Below are positions 42,598 to 51,477 of a stretch of 64,000 nt of DNA, piece after piece (the first letter of the stretch is position 1; each line of letters begins with the position of its first letter). This stretch comes from Phyllobacterium sp. 21LDTY02-6. Its GTDB lineage: Bacteria; Pseudomonadota; Alphaproteobacteria; Rhizobiales; Rhizobiaceae. Below the pieces are notes generated by a model. That model was given only the letters and a program-made list of their open reading frames with translations. It was not told the DNA's origin and made no database searches. A program made the translations under genes and the position numbers. The stretch is taken from assembly GCF_023554255.2 (NCBI RefSeq), contig NZ_JAMJWD020000001.1, forward strand, positions 558,001 to 622,000. Reading direction: 5' to 3'.

Positions 42598-45500
42598 ATG
42601 CATTTGTTGCTGGCGCAGAAAGGCACGATTGCCGAGGGCAATGAAGCGATCGACCTCGGGCAGACCCCGGGCGATGTCGTATTTCTCTCGGCTGCCGATA
42701 CGGAACTCGCCAGCCTGGCTTCGGCCCGGCGCGGCGAGGCCGGCTTTTCGCTGCGTCTGGCAAACATGATGGCATTGAGCCATCCGATGTCGGTCGATGC
42801 CTATGTCGAGCGTACTGCCCGTCACGCCCGGCTCATCATCGTCCGCATCATAGGCGGCGAAAGCTACTGGCCCTATGGGCTGGAGGCGCTGCACGCCTGC
42901 GCGGTCAATCACAAGATCATGCTTGCCGTTCTGCCCGGCGACGACAAGCCCGATCCGGGCCTCGACAGGTTCTCGACGCTCCCGCAGGCCGATCGCGACG
43001 CACTCTGGCACTATCTTCTTGAGGGAGGCGAGCAGAATTCGCGCCGTTTTCTCGACTATTGCGCTTCCCTCGTCCATGGTTCGGAGAGGCCCGAGGAGGC
43101 TTCGCCGCTGCTCAAGGCCGGACTGTGGTGGCCTGAGCTTGCAGCTCCGGCATTGGATGATGTTTCCAGACATTGGCAGGTAGGCGCACCCGTCATAGGC
43201 ATCTGCTTTTACCGGGCGCTCGTACAAAGCGGACAGACCCGGCCCGTCGAGGCGCTTGTCGCGGCGCTGTTGGCGAAAGGGCTCAATCCGCTGCCGATCT
43301 TTGTCGCCAGCCTCAAGGATGCGGTGTCCGTTGCCATCGTAGAGACGCTGTTTGAACAGGCGTCTCCGGCCGTCGTGCTCAACGCGACGGGTTTTGCGGT
43401 TTCCGCACCGGGTAGCGCCCGCAAGCCAACAGTGCTCGAGAAGGACGGAGCAATCGTCCTCCAGGTCATTTTCTCGGGTTCGAGCCGCGAGCAGTGGCAG
43501 GAAGCAGGGCAGGGACTATCGGCGCGTGACCTTGCCATGAATGTCGCCCTGCCCGAGGTTGACGGCCGCGTTCTTGCGCGCGCGGTTTCGTTCAAATCCG
43601 CCCGGCAATATGACGAGAATGTCGAAGCGAATATCGTCTCGCACGAGCCGCTTGCCGATCGCGTCGAATTCGTGACCGATCTTGCCGCCAATTGGGCCAG
43701 GCTCCGCGCTTCCGCGCCGCAAGCGAGGCGCGTGGCGCTGGTCATGGCCAATTATCCAAGCCGCGATGGCAGGGTAGGCAATGGCGTTGGTCTCGACACG
43801 CCGGCCAGTACGTTGGGAATACTCGGCGCCATGCGTGAGGCGGGTTATGATGTGAGTGATCTGCCGCCGGATGGCGAGGCTCTGCTGCGGCAGCTTGGTG
43901 CAGGTCCGACCAATGCCGGGATTCGTGGCCGCGAGGTGCGTGAGACGATTTCCGTCAATGATTACAAGGATTTTTTCCGGTCGCTTCCGGAAAAGATTCA
44001 GGCCGAGGTAACGGCGAGATGGGGCGCACCTGAATCGGACCCGTACTTTATCGGCTCCAAGGGACTATTCGCGCTGCCTATTTGCAGGTTTGGCGGCACA
44101 TTGGTTGGCATTCAGCCGGCGCGAGGCTTCAATATAGACCCAAAAGAGAGCTACCACTCGCCCGACCTTGTTCCGCCGCATGGCTATTTCGCCTTTTATG
44201 CCTTTCTGCGCCTTATCTATGCGGCACATGCCGTCGTTCACGTTGGCAAGCATGGCAATCTTGAATGGCTGCCCGGCAAGTCTCTTGCACTGTCGAATGC
44301 GTGCTATCCGGAGGCTGCGCTCGGGTCATTGCCTCACATTTACCCGTTTATCGTCAACGACCCGGGCGAGGGCACGCAGGCGAAACGCCGCGCTTCGGCA
44401 GTCATCATCGACCATCTGACACCGCCGCTGACGAGGGCTGAGAGCTATGGTCCGTTGAAGGACCTCGAAGCGCTGGTGGATGAATATTACGAAGCTTCGG
44501 GCGTCGATCCTCGCCGACTGGTGCGATTGAAAGCGCAGATTCTGGATCTGGTGCGGGACATCGGCCTCGATCACGATGCGGGCATCCATGGGCATGACGC
44601 CGACGATCTGGCGCTGCAGAAGCTCGACGCCTATCTCTGCGACCTGAAGGAAATGCAGATTCGCGACGGTCTGCACATATTCGGGCAATCGCCGCAGGGG
44701 CGCCTGAAGACCGACCTGATCGTCGCGCTCTCTCGAGTGTCGCGTCATTCCGGCGAAGGACGCGACAAGAGCCTGCAGCGCGCCATCGCCGCCGATCTGG
44801 AACTGGATATCGACCCGCTGGATTGCGACATGGCCGCGCCGTGGGAAGGTCCGAGGCCGGAAATGTTGCAGGCGGTGTCCGCCGATCCGTGGCGGACCAA
44901 CGGCGATGTCGTCGAGCGGATAGAACTATTGTCCGCCAGCTTCGTAAGCGGCGAACTTGGCTGCCCGTATGGTTGGCTGGCAACCGCCGCGGTCCTCGAA
45001 GGGATAGAACAGGAGATTGCCCCTGCCATCGACCGTTGCGGGGCCAACGAGATCAATGGTTTGCTGGCGGCGCTGGACGGGCGCTTTGTCGAGCCGGGGC
45101 CGTCCGGGGCGCCGACGCGTGGCCGTCTCGACGTGCTCCCGACCGGCAGGAACTTCTTTTCCGTCGATACCCGCAGCGTGCCGACACCGGCTGCCTGGGC
45201 GCTCGGCCAGAAATCGGCAGAGCTTCTGGTCCGACGCTATACTCAGGATCACGGTGAATGGCCGAAATCCTTCGGCCTGACGGCGTGGGGCACCTCCAAT
45301 ATGCGCACGGGAGGAGACGATATCGCGCAGGCGCTCGCCCTCATCGGCGTCAAGCCTGTCTGGGATATGGCCTCCCGCCGGGTGACTGGCTATGAAATCC
45401 TGCCCGTGTCGGTGCTGGGACGGCCGCGCGTCGATGTGACATTGCGCATCTCCGGCTTCTTTCGTGATGCATTTCCCGACCAGATCGCGCTTTTCGACCG

Positions 45501-46323
45501 GGCGGTCCGTGCGGTTGCGAAGCTCGCCGAGGACGAAGACGACAATCCCATCGCGGCGCGCGCCAGCAAGGACCGGCAGCGGCTGCTGGCGGAAGGCGCT
45601 GACGAGAAGCTTGCAGAGCTGCGCGCCGGCTTCCGTGTCTTCGGCTCCAAGCCTGGAGCCTATGGGGCGGGGCTGCAGGCCCTGGTCGATCATGGCGAGT
45701 GGACCGAACGCGACGATCTCGCCGAAGCCTGGCTCGTCTGGGGCGGCTATGCCTATGGTGCCGGCGAAGAAGGCAAGGCGGAACGCGGGCTGTTGGAAGA
45801 ACGCCTGCGCGACGTGAGCGCGGTGGTGCAGAACCAGGACAATCGCGAGCATGACCTGCTCGATTCGGATGAATATTACCAGTTCGAGGGCGGCATGGCG
45901 GCGGCGATCGAGAAGGTGGCAGGAGAGCGGCCCGCGATCTACCACAATGACCATTCGCGCCCCGAGAAACCTGTCATCCGGACGCTCGAGGAAGAGATCG
46001 GCCGGACCGTGCGTGGCCGCGTCACCAATCCGAAATGGATCGCTGGCGCGATGCGACACGGCTATAAGGGTGCCGCCGAGATGGCTGCGACGGTGGATTA
46101 CATGTTTGCCTTCGCTGCGACGACGGGGGCGGTCGGCAATCATCATTTCGAAGCCGTCTATGCGGCATTCCTTGGTGATGAAGCCGTTCGGGCATTCCTG
46201 CAGGAAAAGAACCCGCATGCCTTGCGCGAGATGGCGGAGAAGCTGGAAGAGGCGGCGGCAAGGGGACTGTGGACGCCCCGGTCCAATTCGGCGCGCTACG
46301 AATTGAGCAGGCTGGCAGCTTGA
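42598..46323 (+). CDS. cobN: cobaltochelatase subunit CobN
   Basis: A 1241-residue large chelatase subunit, full length for the family. Recognisable blocks are VALVMANYPSRDGRVGNGVGLD, HVGKHGNLEWLPGK (His ligands near the porphyrinoid site) and GYEILPVSVLGRPRVDVTLRISGFFRD, each cited in part. It inserts cobalt into hydrogenobyrinic a,c-diamide with CobS and CobT, the defining reaction of the late-insertion (aerobic) pathway. CobS and CobT are not in this window. Confidence 0.95.
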   Translation: MHLLLAQKGTIAEGNEAIDLGQTPGDVVFLSAADTELASLASARRGEAGFSLRLANMMALSHPMSVDAYVERTARHARLIIVRIIGGESYWPYGLEALHACAVNHKIMLAVLPGDDKPDPGLDRFSTLPQADRDALWHYLLEGGEQNSRRFLDYCASLVHGSERPEEASPLLKAGLWWPELAAPALDDVSRHWQVGAPVIGICFYRALVQSGQTRPVEALVAALLAKGLNPLPIFVASLKDAVSVAIVETLFEQASPAVVLNATGFAVSAPGSARKPTVLEKDGAIVLQVIFSGSSREQWQEAGQGLSARDLAMNVALPEVDGRVLARAVSFKSARQYDENVEANIVSHEPLADRVEFVTDLAANWARLRASAPQARRVALVMANYPSRDGRVGNGVGLDTPASTLGILGAMREAGYDVSDLPPDGEALLRQLGAGPTNAGIRGREVRETISVNDYKDFFRSLPEKIQAEVTARWGAPESDPYFIGSKGLFALPICRFGGTLVGIQPARGFNIDPKESYHSPDLVPPHGYFAFYAFLRLIYAAHAVVHVGKHGNLEWLPGKSLALSNACYPEAALGSLPHIYPFIVNDPGEGTQAKRRASAVIIDHLTPPLTRAESYGPLKDLEALVDEYYEASGVDPRRLVRLKAQILDLVRDIGLDHDAGIHGHDADDLALQKLDAYLCDLKEMQIRDGLHIFGQSPQGRLKTDLIVALSRVSRHSGEGRDKSLQRAIAADLELDIDPLDCDMAAPWEGPRPEMLQAVSADPWRTNGDVVERIELLSASFVSGELGCPYGWLATAAVLEGIEQEIAPAIDRCGANEINGLLAALDGRFVEPGPSGAPTRGRLDVLPTGRNFFSVDTRSVPTPAAWALGQKSAELLVRRYTQDHGEWPKSFGLTAWGTSNMRTGGDDIAQALALIGVKPVWDMASRRVTGYEILPVSVLGRPRVDVTLRISGFFRDAFPDQIALFDRAVRAVAKLAEDEDDNPIAARASKDRQRLLAEGADEKLAELRAGFRVFGSKPGAYGAGLQALVDHGEWTERDDLAEAWLVWGGYAYGAGEEGKAERGLLEERLRDVSAVVQNQDNREHDLLDSDEYYQFEGGMAAAIEKVAGERPAIYHNDHSRPEKPVIRTLEEEIGRTVRGRVTNPKWIAGAMRHGYKGAAEMAATVDYMFAFAATTGAVGNHHFEAVYAAFLGDEAVRAFLQEKNPHALREMAEKLEEAAARGLWTPRSNSARYELSRLAA

Positions 46324-46349
46324 GAAACAGATTCGGGAAAGACGGGTAA

Positions 46350-46988
46350 ATGGCTGAGAAATCACAAAAACTGCAAAACATGTCGGAAGCGGAGCTCAAT
46401 GAGCGTCACGCCGAGAAGATGCGCAAGAAAAAGGCGGTTCGCGACAAGATCCTGGCCACCAAGACGGACGAGAAGGGCCTGGTCATCGTCAACACCGGCA
46501 AGGGCAAGGGCAAATCGACTGCAGGGTTCGGCATCGTCTTTCGGGCGCTGGGGCATGGCATGAAGATCGGCGTCGTCCAGTTCGTCAAGGGCGCTTGGGA
46601 CACGGGCGAGCGCTGGGTGCTGGAGAAATTTCCCGAGCAGGTGAAGATTTCGGCGATGGGTGAAGGGTTCACCTGGGAGACGCAGGACAGGGCGCGCGAC
46701 ATCGCAATGGCGCGCGAGGCCTGGGAGCAGGCGAAGACGATGATAATGGATGACGAAACCGAGATCGTGCTGTGCGACGAACTCAATATCGCCCTCCGTT
46801 ACGACTATCTGCCCGTCGAAGAGATTATCGATGTGCTCCGGCAGAAGCCGCATATGAAGCACGTGATCATCACTGGCCGCAATGCCAAGGACGAACTGAT
46901 CGAATTCGCCGACCTCGTGACCGAAATGGAAATGATCAAGCATCCGTTCCGGGACGGCATAAAGGCTCAGAAGGGCATCGAGTTCTGA
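46350..46988 (+). CDS. cobO: cob(I)yrinic acid a,c-diamide adenosyltransferase CobO
   Basis: A 212-residue CobA/CobO-type ATP:corrinoid adenosyltransferase. The P-loop is NTGKGKGKSTAGFG, and EIVLCDELNIALRYDYL is the second conserved block. It transfers the adenosyl group to Co(I) corrinoid. It ends the riboswitch-led unit cbtB-cbtA-cobU-cobW-cobN-cobO; its stop lies 2 bp from the stop of the convergent TSUP gene. Confidence 0.95.
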   Translation: MAEKSQKLQNMSEAELNERHAEKMRKKKAVRDKILATKTDEKGLVIVNTGKGKGKSTAGFGIVFRALGHGMKIGVVQFVKGAWDTGERWVLEKFPEQVKISAMGEGFTWETQDRARDIAMAREAWEQAKTMIMDDETEIVLCDELNIALRYDYLPVEEIIDVLRQKPHMKHVIITGRNAKDELIEFADLVTEMEMIKHPFRDGIKAQKGIEF

Positions 46989-46990
46989 GC

Positions 46991-47785
46991 CTAGCCGACT
47001 AGCGCGGTAATCCAGATGCGCAGCGGATTGTCCGTTTCGAGCAGCAGCTTTCCCGCCAGCGCCAGGCAGACGACGATCAGCAGCGGCTTGATGATCCTGG
47101 CGCCGTTTTTCATCGCCATGCCGGCCCCGACCCTTGCCCCTGCAAACTGCGCGACCCCCATGAGGATGCCGACCTTCCAATTGATGACGCCAAGCACGGC
47201 GAATGTGGCGAAACCGCCGAGATTGGAAGCAAGATTGAGCAGTTTCGTATGGGCGGTCGCCTTGAGGAGGCCATAGCCGGCGAGGGAAACGAAGCTGAGC
47301 ATGAAGAAAGAGCCCGTTCCAGGGCCGAAAAGCCCGTCATAGAACCCGATGAGCGGAACGATGGTGAGACCAAAGAGAAAGGGTGTCATGCGTTGTGCCC
47401 GGTCGATATCGCCCATATTCGGCTTCACCGCGAAATAGACCGCAATTGCGACGAGCAGGATGGGCAGGAAGGCGCGCAGCACATCGCCCGGCAGAAATCC
47501 CGCCAGGAGTGCGCCGCCGACACCGCCAAGCGCAGACATGAGCGCGGAAGGCAGCTGTTTCTTCAGGTCCACATGTCCCTTCTGGGCATAGGCGATCGTC
47601 GCCGAGGCCGAGCCGAACAACGATTGCAGCTTGTTGGTGCCGAGGGATTCGACTGGCGAGAAGCCGGCGAGCAAGAGTGCAGGCACGGTCACAAGGCCGC
47701 CGCCGCCGGCAATCGAGTCGATGAAGCCTGCTGCAAATGCTGCAATTACCAGGATGAGCGGAAAATTATCGAGAAATGTAGACAT
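46991..47785 (-). CDS. TSUP/TauE-SafE family membrane permease
   Basis: A 264-residue protein with about eight membrane helices. Family marks are DSIAGGGGLVTVPALLLAGF near the N-terminus and IGFYDGLFGPGTGSFF in the middle. TSUP proteins move sulfite, sulfoacetate or related anions. It is inserted, on the opposite strand, in the middle of the cob block. SoeABC-like sulfite dehydrogenase genes lie 12 kb away, so sulfite export is conceivable; no direct link is visible. Confidence 0.85.
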   Translation of the reverse strand: MSTFLDNFPLILVIAAFAAGFIDSIAGGGGLVTVPALLLAGFSPVESLGTNKLQSLFGSASATIAYAQKGHVDLKKQLPSALMSALGGVGGALLAGFLPGDVLRAFLPILLVAIAVYFAVKPNMGDIDRAQRMTPFLFGLTIVPLIGFYDGLFGPGTGSFFMLSFVSLAGYGLLKATAHTKLLNLASNLGGFATFAVLGVINWKVGILMGVAQFAGARVGAGMAMKNGARIIKPLLIVVCLALAGKLLLETDNPLRIWITALVG

Positions 47786-47940
47786 TGGGCGATCCGATTT
47801 TGCGCCGGACCATAGTGGTATTTTGGCGATTGGCGAGTGGTTTCAGAGCGGCGCCGTGCAAATAAGCGGGCTGTGTGTTGTTTACGCACTTGAAACGATC
47901 GGCGGCCACTGCAATCAATCGGGAAAATGACGGGGGTATG

Positions 47941-48369
47941 ATGAGCGAGAGCATTTTTGATCGCATATTGGCATATCTGGGCACCAAGAGCGCTGTCCAG
48001 AAAGTTGCCGATGATCCTGTTTTGACGGCCGAACTTCTCTTGTTGCTTCACATCGCCCTGGCCGATGGGAAGACGGAGAAAGCCGAATACACGGCCATAT
48101 TGAAGATCGCTGCATCGGATTTCGGCATATCTCCGGAGGAATTTGGAGAAGTCGCCTCCTATCTGAAGGATTTCGGTTATGAAACCACGAGCGCGCAGGC
48201 GGCGCTGGCTTTCGCCGAGGTGCCATTCGAACGCAAGGTACTTCTTCTGCGCCATTTGCTGACGATCGCCAATGCCGATAATGATATCGACCCCAAGGAA
48301 GCGAACCTGATCCGGAAGACGGCGGAGCTGCTCGGTGTCACGCCTGAAGAACTGCACAAACCGCATTGA
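47941..48369 (+). CDS. TerB-like (TerB/DUF533-type helical) protein coupled to cobE
   Basis: A 142-residue all-helical protein with two acidic metal-loop-like segments, LLLHIALADGKTEKAE and LLTIANADNDIDPKEANLI, typical of TerB-like domains. GGGGG lies 4 bp before ATG 47941 (47938 is an alternative). Its stop TGA shares a base with the cobE ATG (TGATG), so the two are translationally coupled. A function in B12 synthesis is not known for this family; the coupling may simply be positional. Confidence 0.75.
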   Translation: MSESIFDRILAYLGTKSAVQKVADDPVLTAELLLLLHIALADGKTEKAEYTAILKIAASDFGISPEEFGEVASYLKDFGYETTSAQAALAFAEVPFERKVLLLRHLLTIANADNDIDPKEANLIRKTAELLGVTPEELHKPH

Positions 48370-48761
48370 TGAAACCCGTCTATACGCTTGGCCTTGGGTG
48401 CGAACGGGGGTGCGATCCGCTTGAACTGCGGCAGCTTGCCGAAAGGGTGCTTGCCGAAGCAGCATTGTCACCAGGGGATCTCGCCGGCGCTTTTACGATC
48501 GACCAGCGCGAACATGAGCCGGCGATCATTGCCGTCGCCGATGGTTTGGGTATCTCCTTGTCATGCTACAGTGCGGCGCAGCTGGAAGAGCAGACGCCGA
48601 AACTGCTCAATCCGTCCGATGCCGTTTTTGCGCTTGTCGGTTGTCATGGCGTAGCCGAGGCGGCCGCATTGGCTGGTGCCGGCAGGCTAGCTCGCCTCAT
48701 CATCGGCAAAACCAAGTCTGCACATGGAACGGCCGCACTCGCAACCGGGTCGAGCCTTTAA
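48369..48761 (+). CDS. cobE: CobE (CbiG C-terminal domain homologue)
   Basis: A 130-residue protein: YTLGLGCERGCDPLELRQL at the N-terminus and VGCHGVAEAAALAGAG near the end match CobE / CbiG-C. CobE is required in the aerobic pathway, probably assisting ring contraction steps around precorrin-4/5. It is coupled to the TerB-like gene upstream and ends 11 bp before cobM. Confidence 0.88.
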   Translation: MKPVYTLGLGCERGCDPLELRQLAERVLAEAALSPGDLAGAFTIDQREHEPAIIAVADGLGISLSCYSAAQLEEQTPKLLNPSDAVFALVGCHGVAEAAALAGAGRLARLIIGKTKSAHGTAALATGSSL

Positions 48762-48772
48762 CGGGACATAGA

Positions 48773-49528
48773 ATGATCGTACATTTCATCGGTGCCGGCC
48801 CCGGCGCGACAGACCTCATCACCGTTCGTGGGCTCCGGCTCATCCAGACCTGCCCGGTATGCCTCTATGCGGGGTCACTGGTTCCGGCGGAAATGCTGGC
48901 CGAGGCACCCAAGGATGCGCGCATCGTCGACACGTCGGTGCTCACCCTGGATGAGATCGTAGCCGAATTTGAGAAGGCGCAGCGGGAAGGCAAGGATGTC
49001 GCGCGCGTTCATTCCGGCGATCCTTCCATCTATGGCGCCGTAGCGGAGCAGATGCGGCGGCTGGACGAACTCGGGATCGACTACGACGTCACCCCGGGTG
49101 TGCCGGCCTTTGCGGCCGCGGCGGCGGCGCTGAAGAAAGAGCTTACCGTTCCGGAAGTATGCCAGACGATCATCCTGACACGCACTTCGATGAAATCTTC
49201 CGCCATGCCGGAGGGCGAGGATCTGGCAACGCTGGGCAAATCAGGGGCGACGCTTGTCATCCACCTTTCCGTCCGCAACATGCAGCGGATCAGGACAGAG
49301 CTGGCGCCACTATATGGGGAGGATTGCCCGGTCATCGTGGCCTACCGCGTCGGATGGCCCGACGAGCAGTTCCTGCATGGAACGTTGGCCGATATCGAGG
49401 ACAAGATCAAGAATGCGGGCCTGAGCCGAAGCGCCATGATCTTTGTCGGGCGAGGGCTATCAGCCGACGGTTTTCGTGATTCAGCGCTCTATAACAAGGG
49501 CCATCATCACAGTTTGAGACCCGGCTGA
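48773..49528 (+). CDS. cobM: precorrin-4 C11-methyltransferase CobM
   Basis: A 251-residue SAM-dependent tetrapyrrole methylase. VHFIGAGPGATDLITVRG at the start is the family P-loop-like motif, and ARVHSGDPSIYGAVAEQM is the second conserved region; YAGSLVP is typical of CobM/CbiF. It methylates C11 of precorrin-4. Its last 22 bp overlap the convergent cobK gene. Confidence 0.94.
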   Translation: MIVHFIGAGPGATDLITVRGLRLIQTCPVCLYAGSLVPAEMLAEAPKDARIVDTSVLTLDEIVAEFEKAQREGKDVARVHSGDPSIYGAVAEQMRRLDELGIDYDVTPGVPAFAAAAAALKKELTVPEVCQTIILTRTSMKSSAMPEGEDLATLGKSGATLVIHLSVRNMQRIRTELAPLYGEDCPVIVAYRVGWPDEQFLHGTLADIEDKIKNAGLSRSAMIFVGRGLSADGFRDSALYNKGHHHSLRPG

Positions 49529-50271
49529 GGCATCGCTTCGGCGACAAAGGACAAAATCGCGCCGATATCGGGGAGTGTGGCAATGGCGGGGCGCTGCGGC
49601 CGCTCGATCATGATGACGGGTATGGATTGTTCCCGCGCCGCCCTCAACTTCGCATAGGACTGGCTGCCGCCGGAATTGCGGCAGACGATATGGGAAATCC
49701 GCTTCTTTGAAAGCAGTGCGACCTCGTCGTCGAAATTGCCGGGCTTCGACAGTTCAAGTTCGAAATCCATCAGATCGAGCGGAGCGTCTGGCGGATCGAT
49801 CATGCGGACGATGAAATGAACGTCGTTGCGGCGCGAAAACGGCGCAAGATGCTGTCGGCCCAGTGCCAGCAGGACCCGGGCTTTCGATGGGATGGCGCGG
49901 GCCGCCGCCGAACCATCGGCCACGCTGGTCCAGATATCACCGGGCCTCGGCAACCATGCGGGCCGCTCGAGCCGCGCGAAGGGAATTCCCGTTGCCTCTG
50001 CGGCAGCTATCGCGTTGTCCGAGATCTGCGTCGCGAAGGGGTGCGTCGCGTCGATCAGGATGGCGGTGCCATTGCTGCGAATATAGTCCGCCAGGCCCTG
50101 CTGTCCGCCGAAGCCACCGACGCGCGTTTCACCGGCAATGCGGATGGGATCGCTGGTGCGCCCGGCCAGCGAGGAAATGACTCGGTATCCTTGTTCCACG
50201 AGCATTTTGGCCAGGCCGCGCGCCTCCGCGGTGCCTCCGAGAACAAGGATTGGCCGCTCAGACGCGCGCAA
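49507..50271 (-). CDS. cobK: precorrin-6A reductase CobK
   Basis: A 254-residue reductase with ILVLGGTAEARGLAKMLVE at the N-terminus and DATHPFATQISDNAI, both diagnostic of CobK/CbiJ. It reduces the macrocycle of precorrin-6A with NADPH. It is on the minus strand with cbiD, overlapping that gene's end by 14 bp, in a block otherwise read from the plus strand. Confidence 0.93.
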   Translation of the reverse strand: MRASERPILVLGGTAEARGLAKMLVEQGYRVISSLAGRTSDPIRIAGETRVGGFGGQQGLADYIRSNGTAILIDATHPFATQISDNAIAAAEATGIPFARLERPAWLPRPGDIWTSVADGSAAARAIPSKARVLLALGRQHLAPFSRRNDVHFIVRMIDPPDAPLDLMDFELELSKPGNFDDEVALLSKKRISHIVCRNSGGSQSYAKLRAAREQSIPVIMIERPQRPAIATLPDIGAILSFVAEAMPQPGLKL

Positions 50272-51373
50272 TGATCGTCCCTTTACGATCCACGACGATG
50301 ATTTCGACTTCGACGGGCGCGCCCTTCAGCGTCTGCAGTGCCGTGGCCTTTGCCTTCACGGCTATTGGCAGGGCGAGGTCGATTCCATTATCTCGCGCGG
50401 TTTCAAATACTTCCTGTGCTGTGTTGGCATTTTGAATCCGCTCGATCAGCTCCGCAGGTGCGCCAAGTTCCTTTGCTTCAGCGGCAAGAAACTCCATGCT
50501 GACCTGGCTGCGGGCGGAATGCAGGTCCAGTGCGCCCTGGGCGAGTTTCGTGAGCTTGGCGAAGCCGCCGGCGATGGTGAGACGCTCGATCGGGTGGACA
50601 CGCAGATATTTGAGCAATCCACCGGCGAAATCGCCCATGTCGAGCAGTGCGATCTCAGGCAGATCATATAAGGATTGCGCTGCATCCTCCGATGTTGAAC
50701 CGGTCGCGCCCAACACATGTTTCAGGCCCGCTGCGCGGCAGACGTCGATGCCACGGTGAATGGAATGAATCCAGGCGGCGCAGGAGAACGGATGCACGAC
50801 ACCCGTCGTGCCGAGGATCGATATGCCGCCGACGATCCCCAGTCGTGGATTCCAAGTCTGTTTGGCCAGTTCTTCTCCCTCAGGCACGGAGATGGCAATC
50901 ACGAGGTCCGCCGGCAGGTCGTACTGAGCACAGATTTCGTTGCAGATGTCCGTCATCATCTTGCGCGGCACCGGATTGATGGCTGCTTCGCCGGGGGCGA
51001 TCGGCAGGCCCGGCAATGTCACCGTGCCTACGCCTTCGCCAGCGACAAACTGAATGCCGCTTCCGGGCGGGGCAGGAAATACCGTCGATATTATAGTTGC
51101 GCCATGGGTCACATCGGGGTCATCACCGGCATCCTTCACGATGCCAGCCATAGCGTAGCCGTCGCCGAGGGATTCGATGGCGAGCTGGAAATGCGGAACT
51201 TCGCCCTTTGGCAGGATGATCGCTACAGGATCCGGAAATTCCCCCGTGATCAGCGCCAGAAGAGCAGCCTTCGTGGCAGCCGTTGCGCAGGCGCCCGTTG
51301 TCCAGCCCCTGCGCAATGGCCGTTCATGTGTCTCATCCTGCTTGCGCAAGCCAGCATCTGCTTCATCACTCAT
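50258..51373 (-). CDS. cbiD: CbiD, (cobalt-)precorrin-5B C1-methyltransferase
   Basis: A 371-residue protein with RRGWTTGACATAATKAALLA near residue 20, the CbiD signature. ATG at 51373 gives the usual length; ATG at 51409 or 51433 would add unconserved residues. CbiD belongs to the early-cobalt pathway, where it methylates C1, yet the neighbours CobN, CobE and CobM belong to the oxygen-dependent route, where CobF usually does this step. Several alphaproteobacteria are known to use CbiD in place of CobF. The start is divergent from cobA across 104 bp. Confidence 0.93.
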   Translation of the reverse strand: MSDEADAGLRKQDETHERPLRRGWTTGACATAATKAALLALITGEFPDPVAIILPKGEVPHFQLAIESLGDGYAMAGIVKDAGDDPDVTHGATIISTVFPAPPGSGIQFVAGEGVGTVTLPGLPIAPGEAAINPVPRKMMTDICNEICAQYDLPADLVIAISVPEGEELAKQTWNPRLGIVGGISILGTTGVVHPFSCAAWIHSIHRGIDVCRAAGLKHVLGATGSTSEDAAQSLYDLPEIALLDMGDFAGGLLKYLRVHPIERLTIAGGFAKLTKLAQGALDLHSARSQVSMEFLAAEAKELGAPAELIERIQNANTAQEVFETARDNGIDLALPIAVKAKATALQTLKGAPVEVEIIVVDRKGTIIARV

Positions 51374-51477
51374 CCGGTTCTTATAGACCAGCTTCGATCG
51401 CAGTTGCATGATTTTTGCATTATGCTCATTCATGTTCGGCGGAAATTTATGCTATGCGCCAGCAGGCGGGGTGACTT

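Noticed and set aside
44926-46365. Long frame antisense to cobN
   Set aside because: cobN is unambiguous over this interval; the antisense product is Arg- and His-rich with no family features.
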